Assembly: GCA_958369225.1 (NCBI GenBank)
Contig: CATXID010000005.1
Coordinates: 62,001-126,000 of the forward strand
Source: an uncultured Collinsella sp.
GTDB taxonomy: Bacteria; Actinomycetota; Coriobacteriia; Coriobacteriales; Coriobacteriaceae
Direction of reading: 5' to 3'
DNA length: 64,000 nucleotides
Below are positions 27,515-36,237 of the stretch, in pieces (position 1 is the stretch's first letter; each line of letters opens with the position of its first letter). The notes under the pieces were generated by a model. The model did not search any database. It was not told where the DNA came from and saw only the letters and a list, made by a program, of their open reading frames with translations. Made by a program: the position numbers and the translations under genes.

Positions 27515-28354
27515 TTATGCCTCCTCGAGCTCGAGTCGGTTGTCGGCAATATCCTGGGCGGTTGCGCGGTAGAGCTCGTCGATAAAGGCGACCTTAAAGC
27601 TTGCCGGGGCATCGGCGACAGCGGCGGCACGCGTGCCGGCAACGTTGTAGACGGCGGTGCCGCAGACGGCTGCCGTAAACGGGTCGGCGGCGCAGGCATA
27701 CACGGCCAGCACGCCGCCCTGCGAGCAGCCGCAACCGGTGATCTTGGACATGAGCGGGCTGCCGCCGTGGGACTTGGCCACGGTTATGCCGTCGGTGATT
27801 AGGTCGACTTCGCCCGAGACCACAACGGCGCCGCCGGTGTAGCGAGCGAGCGCCACGGCGGCATCGCGGGCGGCATCGACCGTGTCGGTGGTATCGACAC
27901 CGCGTACGCGGCTCAGATCAGCTGCCTCGCCCTCAAGGCCCCACAGGCCGGCGAGTGCGATGATCTCGGAGGCGTTGCCGCGCACGATGGCGGGCTTGTA
28001 CTGCTTGAGCTCATTTACCAACTGGGTGCGCAGGCTGCCGATGCCCAGGCCCACCGGATCGAACACCCAGGGCTTGCCGGCGTCGTGTGCCGCCTTGGCC
28101 GCGCGGGGAATCGTCTGCTCGTAGATGGGGAAGAGCGTGCCCATGTTGAGATAGATGGCGCCGCCGCCGGCAACGAGCGCCTCGCCCTCGTCGGGCAGAT
28201 AGACCATGGCGGCCGAACCGCCCACGGCGAGCTGCGCGTTGGCGACAAAGTCGATCGTCACCGTGTTGGTGATGGAGCCGGCCATCGGATTGGTGGCGCG
28301 AATCTCCTCCACGGCCTTGACCATATGTTGCTTAAGCTGTTCCGAATCAATCAC
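27515..28354 (-). CDS. thiM: Hydroxyethylthiazole kinase
   Basis: Phosphorylates salvaged hydroxyethylthiazole. 279 residues: AGSITNTVTIDFVANAQLAV near residue 25, PWVFDPVGLGIGSLRT at about 100, IVRGNASEIIALAG, and the catalytic GCGCSQGGVLAVYAC (Cys) near residue 205. It starts at a GTG, with AGGAGG eight bases upstream; the ATG nearby is out of frame. First gene of thiM / MTH1187 / thiE, preceded by a TPP riboswitch and terminator. Confidence 0.95.
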   Translation of the reverse strand: MIDSEQLKQHMVKAVEEIRATNPMAGSITNTVTIDFVANAQLAVGGSAAMVYLPDEGEALVAGGGAIYLNMGTLFPIYEQTIPRAAKAAHDAGKPWVFDPVGLGIGSLRTQLVNELKQYKPAIVRGNASEIIALAGLWGLEGEAADLSRVRGVDTTDTVDAARDAAVALARYTGGAVVVSGEVDLITDGITVAKSHGGSPLMSKITGCGCSQGGVLAVYACAADPFTAAVCGTAVYNVAGTRAAAVADAPASFKVAFIDELYRATAQDIADNRLELEEA

Positions 28355-28376
28355 TGCACATGCCTCCTTGGCATAG

Positions 28377-28408
28377 AAAAGGGGCGCTGTGCATAGACAG
28401 CGCCCCTA
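28377..28408 (-). terminator. Terminator in the thi operon leader
   Basis: On the minus strand AGGGGCGCTGT pairs with ACAGCGCCCCT across CTATGC, followed by TTTTC. It lies between the TPP aptamer and thiM, the position for riboswitch-controlled attenuation. Confidence 0.8.
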
Positions 28409-28415
28409 AAAAGGC

Positions 28416-28510
28416 GGCATGCTCCCTACGCCAGCATTAACTGACAGGTTCAAAGGATTGGGCCCCATGCCCTCTCAGCCTTGTGGTTTGCACCGCCGGC
28501 ACTCCCGCAT
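28416..28510 (-). promoter_or_regulatory. TPP riboswitch (thi box) aptamer
   Basis: Read on the minus strand, the region shows GCGGGAGTGCC, then the invariant GGCTGAGAGGGC, then TTTGAACCTG and GTTAATGCTGGCGTAGGGA, which are the conserved TPP-binding segments in the right order and spacing. It precedes thiM by about 60 bases with a terminator in between. Thiamine pyrophosphate binding should reduce expression of the operon. Confidence 0.93.
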
Positions 28511-28537
28511 CGAATCTGTTGTTCCCTATACTAGCGC

Positions 28538-28639
28538 ACCTGCCAAAAAGGGACAGGTTTATTTTGGCGGGTAGCAACTGGGACTTTGCGTTTTCCCAGA
28601 TGAAACCTGCCGAAATAAACCTGTCCCTTTTTGGCAGGT
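28538..28639. repeat. 102-bp palindromic element with 35-bp arms
   Basis: Arms at 28538-28572 (ACCTGCCAAAAAGGGACAGG...) and 28605-28639 are reverse complements with few mismatches. The 32-base centre contains its own CTGGGA/TCCCAG hairpin. One arm-like copy stands alone at 10443-10477. It has no coding capacity. This has the form of a non-autonomous REP/MITE-like element. Together with the riboswitch it fills the thiM-HAD gap. Confidence 0.8.
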
Positions 28640-28679
28640 CGGTACAATAGACGGGATTAAGAATGACCGAGGGGACCTT

Positions 28680-29588
28680 ATGATTAAACTTGTGCTGACC
28701 GATATGGACGATACGCTGATTCCGGCCGGGCATGACGGCGCCAGCGACTACGCCATCGAGGGTATTCATGCCATGCAGGCGGCGGGTCTACACTTTGGCC
28801 CGGTTTCGGGTCGTCAGCCGTCCGCGATGGGCTGGATGTTCAAAAATCGTTCCGAGTGTTTTTCGACTGGCGCGTTCTGTAACGGCCAGGTGATGTTTGT
28901 CGGCGGCGAAGTAGTCGCCTCGCACGCAATCGACAACGATGCTCTGATGCGTTTGGCCGACTATCTGGAGCAAGAGACCGACGATACCTATCTAAAGGTC
29001 TACAGCCTGGGTGACGACTTTTGGGATAACGATGCCTATTGCGTGACGAGCGACCCCGAGCGCGTGCGTCGCGCCATGGAGTCGGGCGGCAACGCATGGC
29101 TCAAAGGCGAAGAGGCTCCGTGCCGTCCCGTTGTCGACGACGCGCCGGTGTTCAAGGCGAATATCTGGAGCGCCCGCTCGCGTGAGGAGCTCGCGGAGCT
29201 ACGTGAGCGCGTTGCCGCTGAGGTACCGGAGCTCTCACTCGTGTTTCCCAACAATCGTGTGCGCCTGTTCGACATCCTTCCAGCAGGTTGGGACAAGGGT
29301 TGCGCCGCGCTGGAGCTGGCGCGCGCTTTGGACCTGACGCTCGACGAGGTGGCCGTATTCGGTGATTCCGATAACGATCTGCCCATGATCGATGCCGTTC
29401 CCAACTCCGTTGCAGTCGCCAATGCCAACGAGGCCGTCACGGCTGCCGCACGCTGGCATATCGGCGCTGCAGCAGACGATGCAGTTGCCGGGGCTCTGCA
29501 TCAGATTGCTGCCTGTGCGGCAACAGGGGAGATGCCGCCGTTTATGCTTCAAGTGAGCACGACGGGTTTCGACGTCACGAACGTCTAG
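28680..29588 (+). CDS. HAD superfamily (Cof-type, IIB) hydrolase
   Basis: 302-residue phosphatase. Motif I DMDDTL is at residues 8-13 (nucleophile and acid Asp), motif II SGR near residue 43, lysine motif around GWDKGCAALELA, and motif III/IV FGDSDNDLPMIDAV near residue 222. A C2-type cap sits between. Cof-type enzymes dephosphorylate sugar phosphates, FMN or pyridoxal phosphate; the substrate is unknown here. Followed after 10 bases by a LysR gene in the same direction. Confidence 0.92.
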   Translation: MIKLVLTDMDDTLIPAGHDGASDYAIEGIHAMQAAGLHFGPVSGRQPSAMGWMFKNRSECFSTGAFCNGQVMFVGGEVVASHAIDNDALMRLADYLEQETDDTYLKVYSLGDDFWDNDAYCVTSDPERVRRAMESGGNAWLKGEEAPCRPVVDDAPVFKANIWSARSREELAELRERVAAEVPELSLVFPNNRVRLFDILPAGWDKGCAALELARALDLTLDEVAVFGDSDNDLPMIDAVPNSVAVANANEAVTAAARWHIGAAADDAVAGALHQIAACAATGEMPPFMLQVSTTGFDVTNV

Positions 29589-29598
29589 GGAGGGCGCT

Positions 29599-30495
29599 AT
29601 GAAGCTTCAGCAGCTCAGATATGTCGTCAAAGTTGCCGAATGCGGCAGCATCACCGAGGCCTCGCGCCGACTCTTTGTGTCGCAGCCTTCGATTACCGCA
29701 TCGATTCGTGATCTCGAAAACGAGATGGGTGTGCACATCTTTGAGCGCACCAACAAGGGTGTCATTGTGTCCGAGGAGGGCGAGACCTTCTTGGGCTACG
29801 CGCGACAGGTGCTCGACCAGGCCGATCTGCTCGAAGGCAAGTACAAGGGCGCGTCCGAGCAAGTGCCGCACTTTAGTGTGAGCTGCCAGCATTATTCCTT
29901 TGCCGTTAATGCGTTTGTCGATGTGATCCGCGAGTTCGATGCCGCGCGCTACGACTTTACCCTGCGCGAGGAGCAGACTCACGAGATTATCGAGGACGTC
30001 GCGCATATGAAAAGCGAGCTCGGCATCCTGTATCTGTCGGAGCACAATCGCGAGGTCATCGAGCGCATGCTCGCCGCCAACGAGCTCGTATTCGAGGGGC
30101 TCTTCTGTGCCACGCCGCACGTTTTTGTGTGCGCCGACCATCCGCTGGCGGGCCGCTCCAGCGTGACGCTCGAGGACCTGGAGGACTATCCCTTCCTGTC
30201 CTACGAGCAGGGCAGCTATAATTCGTTTTACTATTCCGAGGAACTGACCTCGACGTTTGAGCGTCGCAAGAACATCCGCGTGCGCGATCGCGCGACGCTG
30301 TTCAACCTGGCCATGGGCCTCAACGGCTACACGGTATGCTCAGGCGTGATCAGTCACGAGCTCAACGGTCCCGGCATCATCTCGATTCCGCTCGATGTAG
30401 ACGAGTACATGGAGATCGGCATCATCACGCGCAAGAACACGACACTCACGCGCTACGGCCAAGCCTATATCGACGCGATCCGCCAGCATATTTAG
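29599..30495 (+). CDS. LysR family transcriptional regulator
   Basis: 298 residues with N-terminal HTH (MKLQQLRYVVKVAECGSITEA and SQPSITASIRDLE) and a C-terminal effector domain. The region FSVSCQHYSFAVNAFVDVIREF and DYPFLSYEQGSYNSFYYSEE resembles LysR proteins linked to sulfur or methionine metabolism, but this is only suggestive. It lies 10 bases after the HAD gene with AGGGAGG before the ATG. A hairpin (AGCGGTGCC/GGCACCGTT, 30503-30532) follows the stop. Confidence 0.92.
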   Translation: MKLQQLRYVVKVAECGSITEASRRLFVSQPSITASIRDLENEMGVHIFERTNKGVIVSEEGETFLGYARQVLDQADLLEGKYKGASEQVPHFSVSCQHYSFAVNAFVDVIREFDAARYDFTLREEQTHEIIEDVAHMKSELGILYLSEHNREVIERMLAANELVFEGLFCATPHVFVCADHPLAGRSSVTLEDLEDYPFLSYEQGSYNSFYYSEELTSTFERRKNIRVRDRATLFNLAMGLNGYTVCSGVISHELNGPGIISIPLDVDEYMEIGIITRKNTTLTRYGQAYIDAIRQHI

Positions 30496-30596
30496 CCTTT
30501 TGAGCGGTGCCGCATTTAAACTTGGCACCGTTCGATTTACCGCGAACGTCCCAGGATGAGGCTGTATTTCGAGCCACATGTCCCATTAACCGGCGC

Positions 30597-30639
30597 CCCC
30601 TCGCATTACCATCAAAGTGAGCCGCTATGCGAGGGGAGG
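30597..30639 (+). promoter_or_regulatory. Hairpin that could mask the LuxR gene ribosome binding site
   Basis: CCCCTCGCAT (30597-30606) is perfectly complementary to ATGCGAGGGG (30627-30636), and the latter overlaps the GGGGAGG ribosome binding site (30633-30639) of the LuxR-type gene. Translation could be limited unless the stem is opened. Confidence 0.5.
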
Positions 30640-30644
30640 TCGCC

Positions 30645-31703
30645 ATGGATCGGATATATACCGATAGCTGGCGCTTTCCCATGCCGCTTATGTGTACGGC
30701 GTTTGAGCCAGGAACGCTCGAAAACACGCTCGACGTGATGCTCAAAGATGACTATGGCGTTATCGCGCGTGCCGAGGCGCACTACTATCGCGCTTGCCCC
30801 GATGAGGCACGACGCCTAGCGGAGCCGTACTTACTATCGGATGACCTTTCGCTCCGTCTTTCGGCATGCCTGTTGTGCGCCTATGCAAATCTGTCGCTGA
30901 ATCGCGCATTGGCGGCGCGCCGCTGCCTTGCGTACCTCGAGGAGACGGGGAAGGGCCAAAGGGCGGCAAAGGATCCACGCGCCCAGGCCTCATATATGCT
31001 GCTTGCGGCGAGCGCCTGTGTACTGCTGCATTTTCCCTCGCCGGTGTCACGCGGCGAATTCGATTTATATGCATCACTGCTGCCCGAGGGGCTGCGCCTG
31101 TTTGCAACCTATGCACTGGCGCACCGTGCCTACCTCGACGGCGATTACGGGCGCTGCGTGGGTATGGCGGAGAACGCCTTGTCGATGAAGCAGGAGAGCT
31201 ATCCCGTCCCTGAGGTCTTCTTGCACCTGATTGCCGCCGTTGGGTGGATTAACCAGCGCGAAGCTGACCGCGCGAACGCTCATTTTATGCGTGCCTGGCA
31301 GATTGCACAGCCCGATGGCCTGATTGAAATCGTCGGCGAACATCACGGGCTTTTGCAGGGCGTGTTGGAGTCATGCCTAAAGAAAGGCCATCCGCAGGAG
31401 TTCTCGGAGATCATCAAAGTTACCGAACGGTTTAGCCGCGGTTGGCGTCGTGTACATAATCCGGGGGCGGGGGCCACTGTTGCCGAGAGCCTGACCACGA
31501 CGGAGTTCGCCATCGCTATGCTGGCCTGTCGCGGCTGGACCAACGATGAGATTGCTGCTCACATGGGCATCTCGCGTGGCACGGTTAAGAATCGCCTGTC
31601 GAACACCTATGCCAAGCTGGGCATAACGAGTCGCGCCGCGCTGAAACAGTTTGTATTGCTGTGGGCGACTGAGCGGGTGCGCCTGTTTTGGGCGAACAAT
31701 TGA
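30645..31703 (+). CDS. LuxR family transcriptional regulator with TPR-like N-terminal domain
   Basis: 352 residues. The first 250 are alpha-helical with alanine-rich pair repeats (YYRACPDEARRLAEPYLL, FATYALAHRAYLDGDYGRC), resembling TPR-type sensor domains. A GerE/LuxR HTH occupies about residues 280-340 (LTTTEFAIAMLACRGWTNDE and MGISRGTVKNRLSNTYAKLG). No receiver domain is seen. It starts 12 bases into the first possible ATG frame, at GGGGAGG-CGCC-ATG. It is convergent with the first surface protein gene and a candidate regulator of that cluster (inference). Confidence 0.85.
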   Translation: MDRIYTDSWRFPMPLMCTAFEPGTLENTLDVMLKDDYGVIARAEAHYYRACPDEARRLAEPYLLSDDLSLRLSACLLCAYANLSLNRALAARRCLAYLEETGKGQRAAKDPRAQASYMLLAASACVLLHFPSPVSRGEFDLYASLLPEGLRLFATYALAHRAYLDGDYGRCVGMAENALSMKQESYPVPEVFLHLIAAVGWINQREADRANAHFMRAWQIAQPDGLIEIVGEHHGLLQGVLESCLKKGHPQEFSEIIKVTERFSRGWRRVHNPGAGATVAESLTTTEFAIAMLACRGWTNDEIAAHMGISRGTVKNRLSNTYAKLGITSRAALKQFVLLWATERVRLFWANN

Positions 31704-31725
31704 GTCGGTTCGTTCAAACGAGGCG

Positions 31726-31755
31726 CGGCCGCCGGTGGGAGGTCCGGCGGCCGCT
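31726..31755. terminator. G+C-rich hairpin between LuxR and surface protein genes
   Basis: GCGGCCGCCGG (31726-31736) and CCGGCGGCCGC (31745-31755) with an 8-base loop, in the gap between convergent genes. There is no good T-run on either strand, so termination may be weak. Confidence 0.6.
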
Positions 31756-31806
31756 TACCATGGGACGGTGCGCGCCCGAATTGATCGAGCGTCACGAGAC
31801 TTGGAG

Positions 31807-33330
31807 TTACGAGCGCTTGCGACTGGTAAAGATGCCGGCGACGACGGCTGCCACGCCTGTGATGGCAGCGGCGACGGCGCCCATGGCGGAAGCGTCACCC
31901 GTGGCCGCGAGCGTGCCCTTGGTGTCGACATGCTTGATGGTCGCGGCGGCGGTCGTTACCTTAGGCTTCGACTCGGGCTTCGCCGGGGGCGTATCCACCG
32001 GAACGATGACGGCGCGCTTGGCGATGGCGTCGCTGTCCAGATCCGTGATGACATCATTGGCGGTGCCGATCGTCTGGCCGCGCTGGTAGGGGGCATCGAC
32101 GGGATTGGTGTCAACGAAGCGCACGTCGCAAATGCGTTCACCGTTAGGTGTTTCGATAATGCTGTCGACGATATTGATCGTTCCGGCAATGCTGCCGTCT
32201 GCACTATTCACCACGGCCAAGATGGCGGCGGTGTCGCCCTCTGCTGTTACGCGGCTGCGTGTGATGGAGATGGTTGCAGGCGTTAGGCCATCCTCGGTGA
32301 GAGCGAAGATGCCATACGTACGAGCGTTCACGTCTGGGTCAACTACGACAATGTCGCCATTGCCGATGGGCGGTAGGGGCTGGTTGCCTCCATCGTGGTT
32401 GATGTAGTGGACAATGGCCTCGACGGTCGAGTCGCTGATAAAGATGCGCCCGCCGGGGCTGTCGGTGTCGTGATTGTACGAGTAGATTCCTGAGGCGTTT
32501 TCACCCTCGGCATAAGCGTGAACGAATGAGCCGTTTTTAATGGTGATGTCGCCCTCGTCGGTGAAGATGGCGGTGGGGCTATCTTCGCGCGCTGGGTATG
32601 CATACGCTCGTACGGTCGCCGCATCAATGGTCAGGCCATCGAAGGCATATATGCCGCTGCCGAATCCCTGAGCGGTTAGCGTGCTGTTGGATACCGTGAG
32701 GGTTTCTTCGGCGACGATGCCGCAGTCCTGCTCGGAGCGTGCGTCGACTGTGCCGCCGCCGGTTATGGTTATGTCGCCGTCGGCAAGGATGCCCTCGGCG
32801 CCCGCGCCCTTGGCGGTGACAGTTCCTGTTCCGCTGATCGTCATATCGCCCTCGGAATACAAGGCGTTGCCTTCTGCTGTTGCCGTCAGGGTGCCCGTTC
32901 CGGAGATGTTGAGCTCGGCGCCCTCATTGGCACCGTCCACAACGGAAATGCCGTCGCCTTCGTCATTGGCAACCGTATTGTTGCCCTCGTAGCTCACGTT
33001 GAGCTTGCCGTAGGCAGCGATGCCTCCGCCGTTATAACCATTGAGTGTCATGTCGTCGGCGCCGTCCCAGGCCCACGTGCTGCCGTCGCCAGCTGCGGTG
33101 CCGGCGTTATAGATGTTGCCGTCGACCTCGACCCGCTCCGCCGCAAACGAAATGCTCGGCATGAGCAGCGAGCTCACGGTAAGTGCACAGGTCAGGCCGC
33201 AAACGATGCGGCGGGTCACGCGGCGCCAGCTGCCACAGGTGAGAACGGTGCGCTGACGCACGGGGGTCTCGGCGTAATGGAGTCCTGTAGTGCGATCGGT
33301 GCGGCGCGTGGGGGTCGTAAACGTGGTCAT
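31807..33330 (-). CDS. LAATG-anchored surface protein with beta-helix-like repeats (copy 1)
   Basis: 507 residues. Long charged N-terminus, then a signal peptide (about 43-63, ending SFAA before E). The body is made of about 20-residue turns of the type ISGTGTLTATAEGNALYSEG and ITGGGTVDARSEQDCGIVAE, typical of a parallel beta-helix, as in the Cthe_2159-like carbohydrate-binding family. The end is LAATG at 474-478, hydrophobic stretch, RKRS: a sorting signal of the LAXTG type used by class E sortases of high-G+C actinobacteria. Likely cell-wall displayed. TAGGAGCGACC precedes the ATG. Ligand unknown. Confidence 0.85.
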   Translation of the reverse strand: MTTFTTPTRRTDRTTGLHYAETPVRQRTVLTCGSWRRVTRRIVCGLTCALTVSSLLMPSISFAAERVEVDGNIYNAGTAAGDGSTWAWDGADDMTLNGYNGGGIAAYGKLNVSYEGNNTVANDEGDGISVVDGANEGAELNISGTGTLTATAEGNALYSEGDMTISGTGTVTAKGAGAEGILADGDITITGGGTVDARSEQDCGIVAEETLTVSNSTLTAQGFGSGIYAFDGLTIDAATVRAYAYPAREDSPTAIFTDEGDITIKNGSFVHAYAEGENASGIYSYNHDTDSPGGRIFISDSTVEAIVHYINHDGGNQPLPPIGNGDIVVVDPDVNARTYGIFALTEDGLTPATISITRSRVTAEGDTAAILAVVNSADGSIAGTINIVDSIIETPNGERICDVRFVDTNPVDAPYQRGQTIGTANDVITDLDSDAIAKRAVIVPVDTPPAKPESKPKVTTAAATIKHVDTKGTLAATGDASAMGAVAAAITGVAAVVAGIFTSRKRS

Positions 33331-33399
33331 GGTCGCTCCTATCTCTCGCGTGGCCTTGTGCGGTCACTACTAAGCGTATGGTCGATAGGGCAGAGCTGC

Positions 33400-33424
33400 T
33401 AGTGCCATATGGGCACGAAAATGG
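33400..33424 (-). promoter_or_regulatory. Shared upstream element of surface genes, copy 1
   Basis: TAGTGCCATATGGGCACGAA and following AATGG (plus-strand reading). It aligns with copies at 38960 and 41050 and lies 70 bases before the start codon. 19 bases beyond the CACTA end (on the minus strand) is CATACGCT, conserved in all three as a likely -10. This copy is also a perfect GTGCC-ATAT-GGCAC-type palindrome. Confidence 0.55.
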
Positions 33425-33530
33425 CTATTTGCACTGGCGGATATGGGATGGCTTGGCTCGACGATTTGTTGGTGTGAATATAGAAGTTTCCTATATCAAA
33501 CTGTTATAAACGTATATTTTACGATGGCCA

Positions 33531-33544
33531 TATGAGCGCTCATA
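33531..33544. promoter_or_regulatory. 14-bp perfect palindrome upstream of MetE-like gene
   Basis: TATGAGCGCTCATA lies 41 bases before the MetE-like start, in an A+T-rich region (TTATAAACGTATATTTTACG, 33503-33522) that should hold the promoter. A possible operator, for example for a methionine-responsive regulator. Confidence 0.5.
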
Positions 33545-33584
33545 CTCTGTCCCAGTAAAGCAACCAATGCAAAGGGAGATATCT

Positions 33585-34718
33585 ATGAGCACTTCGATTC
33601 AACCGAACGCGCCGTTTCGTGCCGATATCGTCGGCAGCTTTCTTCGTCCGCAGGCCGTGAAGGACGCCCGTGCCGCCTACGCCGCGGGTACGCTCGATGA
33701 CGACGGCCTTAAGGCCGTCGAGGACGAGGCCATTCGCGATTTGGTGGCTAAGCAAAAGGCCGCCGGCCTACAGGTCATCACCGATGGTGAGTTTCGCCGC
33801 AGCTACTGGCACCTCGATTTTATGTGGGGGCTGAACGGCGTCGAGCGTCGCACCTCGCGTACGGGCTATATGTTCCACGATGAGGAGACCACCGCCGACA
33901 CCGCCGTGGTAACCGGCCCCATTAGCGGCGAGAACCATCCGTTCGTCGAGCACTTTAAATTTGTCAAGGCGCTCGAGGGGGAGGGCCAGGTCGCGCGGCA
34001 AACCATTCCGGCGCCAATCCAGACGTTCTCCGAAGTCACACTCGACCGCTGCGATGGCCAGCAGGAGAGCCTGCGCGCCGTCTACAAGACAGATGAGGAA
34101 CTTGCCGACGCCATTGCAGCCGCTTATCGCACGGTGATCGCCGACCTGTACGCAGCAGGCTGCCGCAACATCCAGTTTGATGACTGCACCTGGGGCATCT
34201 ACTGCGATACCGATTTTGTCGCCAAAACCGGCATGAGCCCGGTCGACCTGCAAAAGGTAAGCGAGCTGGGCGTGGCACTCAACAACGCCGCCATCGAGGG
34301 CAAGCCCGATGACCTTGTCATTAACACACACGTGTGCCGTGGTAACTACCACTCTACCTATGCCTTCGAGGGCGGCTATGACCCCATCGCGCCGTACCTG
34401 TTCGCACACGAGGATGTCGACGCATTTTACCTGGAGTTCGATACGCCGCGTGCCGGTGGCTTTGAGCCGCTCAAGTACGTTGCCCCCGGCAAGAAGGTCG
34501 TGTTGGGCCTGGTGACCACCAAGGCCGCTGAGCTTGAGGACGAGGATGCCATCGTCGAGCGTATTCACGAGGCTGCAAAGTATGTTCCGCTCGAGAACCT
34601 GTATCTGTCTCCGCAGTGTGGCTTTGCCAGCTGCGAGATTGGCAACAAGCTGACCGAGGACGAGCAGTGGGCAAAGATTGCGCTGGTCAAGCGCGTTGCC
34701 GAGCGCGTTTGGAAATAG
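33585..34718 (+). CDS. Vitamin B12-independent methionine synthase family protein (MetE C-terminal domain-like)
   Basis: 377-residue homologue of the catalytic half of MetE, of the YxjG/YxjH type. Methyl-transfer and zinc-site features are VITDGEFRRSYWHLDFMWGL near residue 62, FDDCTWG, NTHVCRGN (His and Cys ligands) and LSPQCGFAS (Cys ligand). Such short proteins methylate homocysteine from methyl-group donors other than the usual folate in some bacteria. AAAGGGAGA precedes the ATG. Divergent from surface gene 1 with 254 bases between, containing the palindrome above. Confidence 0.9.
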   Translation: MSTSIQPNAPFRADIVGSFLRPQAVKDARAAYAAGTLDDDGLKAVEDEAIRDLVAKQKAAGLQVITDGEFRRSYWHLDFMWGLNGVERRTSRTGYMFHDEETTADTAVVTGPISGENHPFVEHFKFVKALEGEGQVARQTIPAPIQTFSEVTLDRCDGQQESLRAVYKTDEELADAIAAAYRTVIADLYAAGCRNIQFDDCTWGIYCDTDFVAKTGMSPVDLQKVSELGVALNNAAIEGKPDDLVINTHVCRGNYHSTYAFEGGYDPIAPYLFAHEDVDAFYLEFDTPRAGGFEPLKYVAPGKKVVLGLVTTKAAELEDEDAIVERIHEAAKYVPLENLYLSPQCGFASCEIGNKLTEDEQWAKIALVKRVAERVWK

Positions 34719-34840
34719 CGGTAACGTTCACAGGTGACGGCGCGTGCGAGACACGGCGTATCGCGTACAATGGTTCGGATCGTATCGTTCGGGCAGGTTA
34801 TCCGATATGCCCGATCGCCCTTCCATTCGAAAGGACATCC

Positions 34841-36175
34841 ATGTCCCAGTCTTCGACGCCCGCTGTCGCCGATGCCATCTACGATGCATCGTCGCTCGGC
34901 CGCCCGCGCATGTTCCTGCTCGGTCTACAGCACCTGTTTGCCATGTTTGGCGCCACGGTGCTGGTGCCCGTGCTCACCGGTCTCTCGGTTTCGGCAACGC
35001 TTTTGTTTGCCGGCCTGGGCACGCTGCTCTTTCACTTCCTGTCGCGCGGTAAGGTGCCGGCCTTTCTGGGCTCGTCGTTTGCCTTTATCGCTGGCTATGC
35101 CGCGATTGCGCCCAACGGCGAGACGGAGCTTTTGCCCTACGCCTGCCTGGGCGTAGCTTGTGCCGGCCTGCTCTATCCGGTGCTTGCGGCGCTCTTCCGC
35201 GCGTTTGGCGCCAAGCGCGTTATGCGCTTCTTTCCGCCGGTGGTGACTGGCCCTATCGTCATTTCCATCGGTCTGATCCTGGCAAGCTCCGCTATTGCCA
35301 ACTGCCAGACCAATTGGCTCGTCGCCGTTATCGCCGTGGCTGTGATCGTCATCTGCAACATCTGGGGCCGCGGCATGGTTAAGATCGTGCCGATCCTGCT
35401 GGGCGTCGTGGTGAGCTATGCCGTTGCGGCTGCGCTGGGCGAGGTCGACTTTTCTGGCGTCGCAGCCGCTCCCTGGGTCGGTCTTCCCATCGTGTGGGAC
35501 AACACCGTGTTTGCGCTCTTTGGCCCGCAGTTCGATAGCGGTCTTGCCACGACGGCCATCATCACCATCATGCCGCTGGCTTTCGCGACCATGATCGAGC
35601 ATATCGGTGATATCTCCGCTATTGGCTCCACCTGTGAGCGCAACTACATCGCCGACCCCGGCCTGCACCGCACGCTGCTCGGTGATGGTCTTGCCACGAT
35701 TCTGGCTTCGCTCTTTGGCGCTCCGGCCAACACCACGTATGGCGAGAACACCGGCGTGCTCGCTCTGACGCGCGTGTTCGACCCGCGTGTGATTCGCATT
35801 GCCGCGTGCTGCGCCATCGTGCTTTCGTTCTGCCCCAAGTTTGCGGCTGTCATTGCGGCCATGCCGGCGTGTGTAATCGGCGGCGTGTCGCTCGTGCTCT
35901 ATGGCATGATCAGTGCCGTGGGCGTTCGCAACCTTATCGAAAACCAAGTCGATTTCCAGAACAACCGCAATGTGCTGGTGGCCGCTCTGGTACTCGTACT
36001 TTCGCTCGGCATTGCCTATAGCACTGCCGGTGCCATCGTGCTGGAGTTGGGTGGCGTGACGATTTCGCTTTCCGGCCTTGCCGTGGGCTCGCTGGTGGGC
36101 ATCGTGCTCAACGCGATTCTGCCCGGTAACGACTTTGAGTTCGATGTCTCGGAACTCGAGGAGACTGCCGAATAG
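34841..36175 (+). CDS. uraA: Uracil permease (NCS2 family)
   Basis: 444-residue, 14-segment nucleobase:cation symporter. Key acidic residues of UraA are kept: Glu in MIEHIGDISAIG (equivalent to E241) and in TTYGENTGVLALTRV (equivalent to E290). LGLQHLFAMFGATVLVPVL is the NCS2 N-terminal block. The ATG has GAAAGGA upstream; a longer frame exists but is not a UraA start. A terminator follows. A TACAAT (34770-34775) may be the -10. Confidence 0.92.
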   Translation: MSQSSTPAVADAIYDASSLGRPRMFLLGLQHLFAMFGATVLVPVLTGLSVSATLLFAGLGTLLFHFLSRGKVPAFLGSSFAFIAGYAAIAPNGETELLPYACLGVACAGLLYPVLAALFRAFGAKRVMRFFPPVVTGPIVISIGLILASSAIANCQTNWLVAVIAVAVIVICNIWGRGMVKIVPILLGVVVSYAVAAALGEVDFSGVAAAPWVGLPIVWDNTVFALFGPQFDSGLATTAIITIMPLAFATMIEHIGDISAIGSTCERNYIADPGLHRTLLGDGLATILASLFGAPANTTYGENTGVLALTRVFDPRVIRIAACCAIVLSFCPKFAAVIAAMPACVIGGVSLVLYGMISAVGVRNLIENQVDFQNNRNVLVAALVLVLSLGIAYSTAGAIVLELGGVTISLSGLAVGSLVGIVLNAILPGNDFEFDVSELEETAE

Positions 36176-36200
36176 CGGTTGTGCCCAAGTCGGTTAAATA

Positions 36201-36237
36201 AGCCGGTCATGCGTCCGATTCGCATGGCCGGTTTTTT
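36201..36237. terminator. Terminator after uraA
   Basis: AGCCGGTCATGCG (36201-36213) pairs with CGCATGGCCGGTT (36221-36233) with one bulged base and a T6 run. It also abuts the stop of the convergent esterase gene. Confidence 0.85.
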
